DNA of 64,000 bases from Paguma larvata. Its lineage: Eukaryota > Chordata > Mammalia > Carnivora > Viverridae. The stretch lies in contig CM057829.1 of assembly GCA_030068075.1 (NCBI GenBank), positions 84,931,132 through 84,995,131 of the forward strand, in the 5' to 3' direction. Shown here piece after piece: positions 59,060 to 64,000 of this stretch; position 1 is the first letter of the stretch; every line of letters starts with the position of its first letter. Both the position numbers and the translations under genes were made by a program. The notes below the pieces were generated by a model. The model did not search any database. It saw nothing but the letters and a program-made list of their open reading frames with translations, and was not told where the DNA came from.

Positions 59060-59700
59060 ATAATATAGCCAATGCCCTAAAAAATCAAAATCTATTGGAG
59101 AAACAAAATATTGAGAACTCACTTACTAAAATACAAGGTAAAGTAAGGGAAATACTTTGACTTTGATGTGAAATAATGCTACAGGAGCGCAGAGGCTTCA
59201 ATTATGAAATTTTATAAAATGAGAAAGATTTGAGTTGTGCATTGGAGGATTAGCATAACTTCACAAGTTTTAAAGGATATTCTAAGCCAAAGCAAAAATA
59301 TGGGCAAGAGCTCTGAAAATATCTAAAGATATAACAAAATTGACAAATGGAATACAGCTCTGTTTAACTGGGAGAGAGCAAGGAGTCATGATAGACTAGG
59401 CCAGAAATGAAGATGGGAGTTAAAATTTGTTGATTTTTCTTTCCATGTTAAGTTATTTGGACTTTAACTTCTAGGCAAGTAAGGAACTACTGAAAAATTT
59501 TGAAGCATGGAATGGCATGAGTTAAACCTGAGTATCTATCTGTGTTTTAAAACGTTTTCATTGGTGACAACACAGAAGGTGTAAAAACTCTAACTGCCCT
59601 TGTCTAAGTAAGGAATTCTTGGTTGTTGTAATGGAAGTGGGCTTGAAAGGAGGGGGAAGATTTATTAAAAGTTAGAATTAGGACTTGGCATTTGGATGAA
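59060..59700 (-). mobile_element. LINE L2, antisense
   Basis: Phrases in antisense L2 order: CATTGGAGGATTAGCATAACTTC, AAAGCAAAAATATGGGCAAGAGCTCTG, AAGTTATTTGGACTTTAACTTCTAGGCAAG, GAAGCATGGAATGGCATGAG and GTTTTAAAACGTTTTCATTGG ('TTTAGAAAGATCACTCTGG'). Confidence 0.65.
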
Positions 59701-59704
59701 AGTG

Positions 59705-61340
59705 GAAGTTAAGGAAAATAAAGATGGCATTGTGGTTGCTGCTCAATATTATTTGTTTATAATCACAACCAAATGTGCATTCTTAAACATAACTAATATC
59801 TCATATCTAATTTAGTTTTAATTAGAATATTCTTAATCCTGAAAAAGTTTGAGTTTATAAATCTCTAAGTAATCTTTTCCAGTTTATGCATATATGTGTG
59901 TATGTGTTTTATTTTACCAAAATATCTGCAAGAATAGTTTTTCAGAGGAAACAAAAAAAAATAAATTAAAAAAGCTAAGAATATAAAAACATATATTTCA
60001 TTAAATGACCAATCATTTCGTTAAGGAGATCACAGTTTTTCTCCTTGACTTGGGGAGTAGAGAAACAATCTTTATCCTTCCCCATCCTCCTTTACTACCC
60101 GGTTGGTGTCAGGAATTCATCCCTTTAGACTATGGTGAATAAAGAAATACATGTATATAAAAACATATTTGACATAATTAACCATTATTTGTATGGTGTG
60201 TGTGTATGAGTGCATGTGTGGGTGGCGGATATATGTATGTAAATCCTCAAAAGGTAATTGATTGGCATTTCAGTAAAACACAGTGAAACTCCCCTGATTT
60301 ATTCAATTATATGCAAATAACAGCTTCCTAATAGTACATCAATACATAGAAGTAGGTAATGGTGTTCTTGCAAAGATCATTGCTTATTTCTTGAAAATGT
60401 GTATGCTAGTGAACAGTTTATCTTTAAAGGATGACATATATCATAATCATACTCATTAGAATCCCAAAGTAAGAACTATATATTAGAAAAACTTTGTGTA
60501 TAAGTAAAGCACTAAATTCATCTAAGTTAAAATAAAAAACAAACCCTGATTATCAGGTCATAACCATAAAACAGAATAAACTGGTAGATGTTATCTTCTT
60601 ATTGGGATAATTTTCTGCTACTCATGTCTTTTTTTTCTTTTATGAAAATCCTAGCACCTATTATTGCTTTGGGTTATCTATAGCCAGTAAGATTTTCAAG
60701 GTCAGGTGCTTCTCTTGAAGAAGAGTTATAAATTCGTTCTCTCATTGTCCACGAGTCTACCTTTGAGACACACTTTACTACAACACAATCATCTTTAATT
60801 TAGAATTGTATATGTGAACAGCCTTAAATTTATGACTTGGTTTATAATTACATGTGACTCACCAAATTTGTCTTAAATCTTATAAACGTAGTTGGGTTTG
60901 ATATCCACGTCAAATAGCACATAGAATTTATGTGCTTTCCACCATTATGCCAAATTTGAAGGAAAAACATCTTCCAGTTACACTAGACAGAATAGCTTAA
61001 GCTTATATTCCTTCCACATATCCAGCTACACTGGAATATTTAGTATGTCATACAAGCGAATGGAGATTATATATTGAATGAGAAAGCACTTGGAGGAATT
61101 GACGAAAGGCCGGAGTGACTAGAATATAATGAACAAGACCAAAAGGATAGTAGGCAGGATCTAGACTCCCTTTTGCTCCCCTAAGCTTTGGGGCTTTTGG
61201 AAAATAACAGGAGGAGACACATAGGCCTGCTTTCAGCAGTGCAGTATCAGCTGCGAAAGTGAGCAAAGGGTGGGCTAAACACTTCAATGGGTGTAAGGGA
61301 GAAGCCCAGTGAATACGTCAGATATAATACCATGTAACAG
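59705..61340. other. Single-copy AT-rich DNA
   Basis: No gene or repeat family was recognised; a TG-rich stretch lies at about 60195-60240. Confidence 0.4.
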
Positions 61341-61352
61341 CATTATTTAAGA

Positions 61353-61420
61353 GGTATATGTGTATGTATATGCACAGATATTTATGCAAACACATATATA
61401 CACACATGTATATGTATTTT
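61353..61420. repeat. TATG...CATA inverted simple repeat
   Basis: GGTATATGTGTATGTATATGCAC and ACATATATACACACATGTATATG are complementary-type arms about 20 bp apart; low-complexity, hairpin-forming. Confidence 0.65.
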
Positions 61421-61571
61421 TTAAGATAATTCCCTTCTTCCTCGCTGCCCTTAATTTCCGTTTCCCAAGTGAACAGAATTGCCATGCTGCCTTCCTATTT
61501 TTCAAGGACTCATCACCCACCATTACCCCAAGTAACTCCTTACCCAAATCAAAGTTAAATCTATAAAGGAT

Positions 61572-62245
61572 GTGTTAACTTCCCAGGGCTGCTGTGACAA
61601 ATCACCACAACCAGCTTAAAACAATAGAAATCATTCTCTCAAAATTTGTGAGGTTACAAGTCCAAAATCAAAGTGTGGGCAGGGGCCACGCTCCCTCCAA
61701 AGGCTCTAGGAAGAATCCTTCCTTGCCTCTTCCAGCTTCTGGAAGTTGCCAGCAATCCTGGACGTTCCTTGGTTTGTCTCTGCCTTCACATGACCTTCTT
61801 CCTTCTGTGCCTCTGTGTCTCCAAAGTTTTCTCTTCTTAAAAGAACACAAGTCATTGGATTTAGGTCCCATCCTAATCCAACATGACCCTATCTGAACTT
61901 CGTCTCACCTGTAAAGACTTTCTTTCCAAATAAAGTTCTATTCACAAGGGGTATTTGGGTGTCTTGGTTGGTTAGACTTCTGACTCTTGATTTCAGCTTA
62001 GGTCATGATCTCATGGTTTGTGAGTTCAAGCCCTGCATCTGGCTCTGCTCTGGTAGAGGGCATCCTCTGTTTCCCTCTCTCTCTGCCCCTCCCCTGCTTA
62101 CTTTATCTCTCTTTCTCAAAATAAATAAGTAAACATAAAAAAAATAAAGTTCGATTTACAGATACTGAGGGTTAAAACTTGGAACGGATCTTTTTGGGAA
62201 CATAATTCCAGTAGGGGAAGCTACTCTTAGGTAGTTGTTTAGGAC
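61572..62245 (-). mobile_element. MaLR (MLT1/MST-like) LTR, antisense, split by SINE
   Basis: AACTTCCCAGGGCTGCTGTGACAAATCACCACAA, CTTAAAACAATAGAAATCATTCTCTCA, GGGGCCACGCTCCCTCC, CTCTTCCAGCTTCTGGAAGTTGCCAGC, GTCATTGGATTTAGGTCCCATCCTAATCCAACATGACC, then past the SINE GGGTTAAAACTTGGAACGGATCTTTTTGGG. This is a clear antisense MaLR LTR with no coding content. Confidence 0.8.
61947..62141 (+). mobile_element. CanSINE, sense, inside LTR, 19-bp TSD
   Basis: Sense copy, older GACTCTTGATTTCAGCTTAGG type. Flanks aaataaagttctattcaca (61928-61946) and aaataaagttcgatttaca (62142-62160), 17 of 19 identical, split the LTR. Confidence 0.96.
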
Positions 62246-62515
62246 TATCGGGTCCATCTGATTACATCAATTTATATCCAAGTCAGAATAACTCCGGGGT
62301 TTGTTTGCATTTTTTAAAGAAGTACTTTGTAACACAAATGTGTCAATAATGAATAGACTCATAAGGATCAGGCATTCATGGCTCCTGTTTCCTGAGTTTC
62401 CAGATTCTCACCTTCAGCAAAGCAATGGCTCAGACCTACCTCCCAACCCACTTGCTGGAGTAGATCAACTACAAAATGAAGAGGAGATACTAAGCAGAAA
62501 ACTTAGGTTGTGCAT

Positions 62516-62518
<3 letters not shown>

Positions 62519-62551
<33 letters not shown>
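62519..62551. repeat. Poly-T run, 33 bases
   Basis: A pure T33 run with no recognisable SINE or L1 body beside it. It could be the A-tail of a very short antisense insertion or a slippage-expanded tract. I found no TSD. Confidence 0.95.
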
Positions 62552-62554
<3 letters not shown>

Positions 62555-62559
62555 GTAGT

Positions 62560-63250
62560 GATGTTCTTACTTTTATGATAAATATTTAAATATTTTCTTT
62601 GGATCGAATTATATGAGTAAAGGGTTTATACTTTATTTTAACTTTTTCATGTTATTATGGATTTAGATTTCATAGTGGAAAATATGAAGGACATTCATGC
62701 AGAAATTTTGGCAACAGAAAACTACACAAATATAAAACACTTGGGGAGGCCTGGATTTCTTTCCTCCAAAATACTTCCTAAGTGAATGAAAAGAAAGAAT
62801 AGAAACAAAGGAAAAGAGTCTTTGCAAAGTTTAAATCGGATCATTTGGATTCTCCTGTGCTTGCTTGGTGGAGTGAGTGTGCATTCACAGTCATGGAACT
62901 CTTATCCCTGAGTGGGGTAAGGACAGAAGAATGTGGTGACTTTATTTAGGCCATTAAAATCCTGAAGTTCATGTTTTAAAATTATTCAGAAGGAAATGAA
63001 TTCATTTTAAAGCAAAATGTTTTTCCTTATATACAAACTGCTTTTCAGAGTACAACTTTGTTGCATATACTCTGAACAATAAATGTATTTCCTTTTTTAA
63101 TTGAGTTGGTTTATTCGTAAATTGTATGTGATCAATACACAGCTCAAATTATTGTATTTAATGTAGCAATTGCGGCTAAAATTAGATTGAATTAATTTTT
63201 TTTCTCAGAATATTTGTTTGAGAATCAAAATTTAATAAGAAATTCTGATG
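62560..63250. other. Single-copy AT-rich DNA, nothing recognised
   Basis: No repeat or gene signature was identified. Confidence 0.4.
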
Positions 63251-63268
63251 TTTAAAAATCTTTCATCA

Positions 63269-63481
63269 GGGGCACCTGGGTGGCTCAGTCGACTAAGCAT
63301 TCGACTTTGGCTCAGGTCATGATCTCACAGTTTGTGAGTTCAAGCCCCACATCTGGCTCTGTGCTGACAGCTCAGAGCCTGGAGCCTGCTTTTGGTTCTG
63401 TGTCTCCCTCCCCCTCTACCCCTTCCCTGCTCTCTCGCTCTCTCTCGCTCCCTCTCTCTCTCAAAAATAAATAAACATTAA
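63269..63481 (+). mobile_element. CanSINE, sense, perfect 15-bp TSD
   Basis: Full sense copy from GGGGCACCTGGGTGGCTCAG with perfect flanks aaaaatctttcatca (63254-63268 and 63482-63496). The target begins with an A-run, as expected for L1 endonuclease cleavage. Confidence 0.98.
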
Positions 63482-63844
63482 AAAAATCTTTCATCAGTTT
63501 TAACACAACTTTAGAAAAGAGGGAATACATTACTCTAAATTAAGTTGCCATGGTATAAAATATCCATTTACATTTTTTTAGGATTAGCATTTCTTCTTTG
63601 TTGATTACAAAATACATATTATGCTAAATTTTATTATTTTGATTATTGATATCCCAAGAGACTTTGGTCTGAATTAAAAAGCTATAGTTTAAATTTTATA
63701 ATTAAAGTTTATAGTGAAACATTTATTTTTATCCAATTAATTTATACTCATGAAAAAGCTTAATACTTATTTAAATAATCATATGAGTTTCTATAGTGCC
63801 TTTTATTCAACTGTTTTGAACACTCTGGAACTGGCAACGCTGTG

Positions 63845-63970
63845 ATTCTTTGCAGTGTGGTTCCCCAAACATATGCAACAAATTCTACTGGCAAGCAGAG
63901 GGCTTGTTATATGTGGAAATTCTGGTCCCTACCCCAAATGTATTTATCAGCATCTCTAGAAAGATAATTC
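63845..63970 (+). mobile_element. Degraded MER5A-like fragment
   Basis: TTGCAGTGTGGTTCCCCAAAC, GTTATATGTGGAAATTCTGGTCCCTACCCCAAATG and ATCAGCATCTC resemble MER5A ('GTGTGGTCCC', 'GTTAGAAATGCAAATTCTCGGGCCCCACCCCAGA'). Confidence 0.5.
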
Positions 63971-64000
63971 ATGAATCTATTTTGGATAAGCTATCCAGAT

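Noticed and set aside
1..64000. Nuclear copy of mitochondrial DNA (frequent in felids)
   Set aside because: No stretch with mitochondrial gene or tRNA phrases was recognised.

Overview
The window looks like non-coding DNA of a carnivoran mammal, most likely a feliform and probably a cat-family species. The main evidence is 28 copies of a tRNA-derived CanSINE with the cat-type head (GGGGCACCTGGGTGGCTCAG), a pol III box B near GTTCGAGCCCC, a CT-rich 3' part and an AATAAATAAACATT tail. The dog-type SINEC_Cf head was not seen. The sequence is AT-rich and CpG-poor. I found no convincing protein-coding exon, RNA gene, CpG island or CRISPR array. The short ORFs of 60-118 codons are explained by SINEs, microsatellites, old LINEs or chance. 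The window is best read as intergenic or deep-intronic; which of these cannot be decided from sequence alone.

Layout. 1-32 kb is mostly single-copy AT-rich DNA with only 7 CanSINEs. It also carries old MIR and L2 pieces, a MaLR LTR (7.2-7.9 kb) that contains one copy of a duplicated 127-bp block, an L1M fragment (14.8-15.7 kb), and several AT palindromes and microsatellites. One composite L2 (26.5-27.8 kb) holds a MIR and a TAG microsatellite, and a sense L1M/HAL1-like 3' end lies at 28.4-29.5 kb. 32-64 kb carries the other 21 CanSINEs. Many of these sit inside long antisense L1M fragments (36.6-38.1, 40.0-42.0, 45.1-46.2, 46.5-49.0 kb), a sense L1M piece (49.9-50.3 kb) or a MaLR LTR (61.6-62.2 kb). 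A long L2 with decayed reverse-transcriptase coding lies at 52.8-54.4 kb.

The repeats form age layers. L2 and MIR are oldest, MaLR LTRs and L1M intermediate, and CanSINEs youngest; several CanSINEs still have perfect 12-16 bp target-site duplications (TSDs). Points worth a second look are a likely sequencing-adapter remnant at 55.44 kb, a CanSINE dimer apparently bounded by one TSD (56.7-57.1 kb), a 70-bp retroposed RNA 3' end with a perfect 15-bp TSD (47.25 kb), the duplicated block at 6.4 and 7.5 kb, and a coding-looking fragment split over two frames at 18.5 kb. I did not find a new biological system. Family names are from remembered consensus phrases, not from a search, and boundaries of old repeats are approximate.
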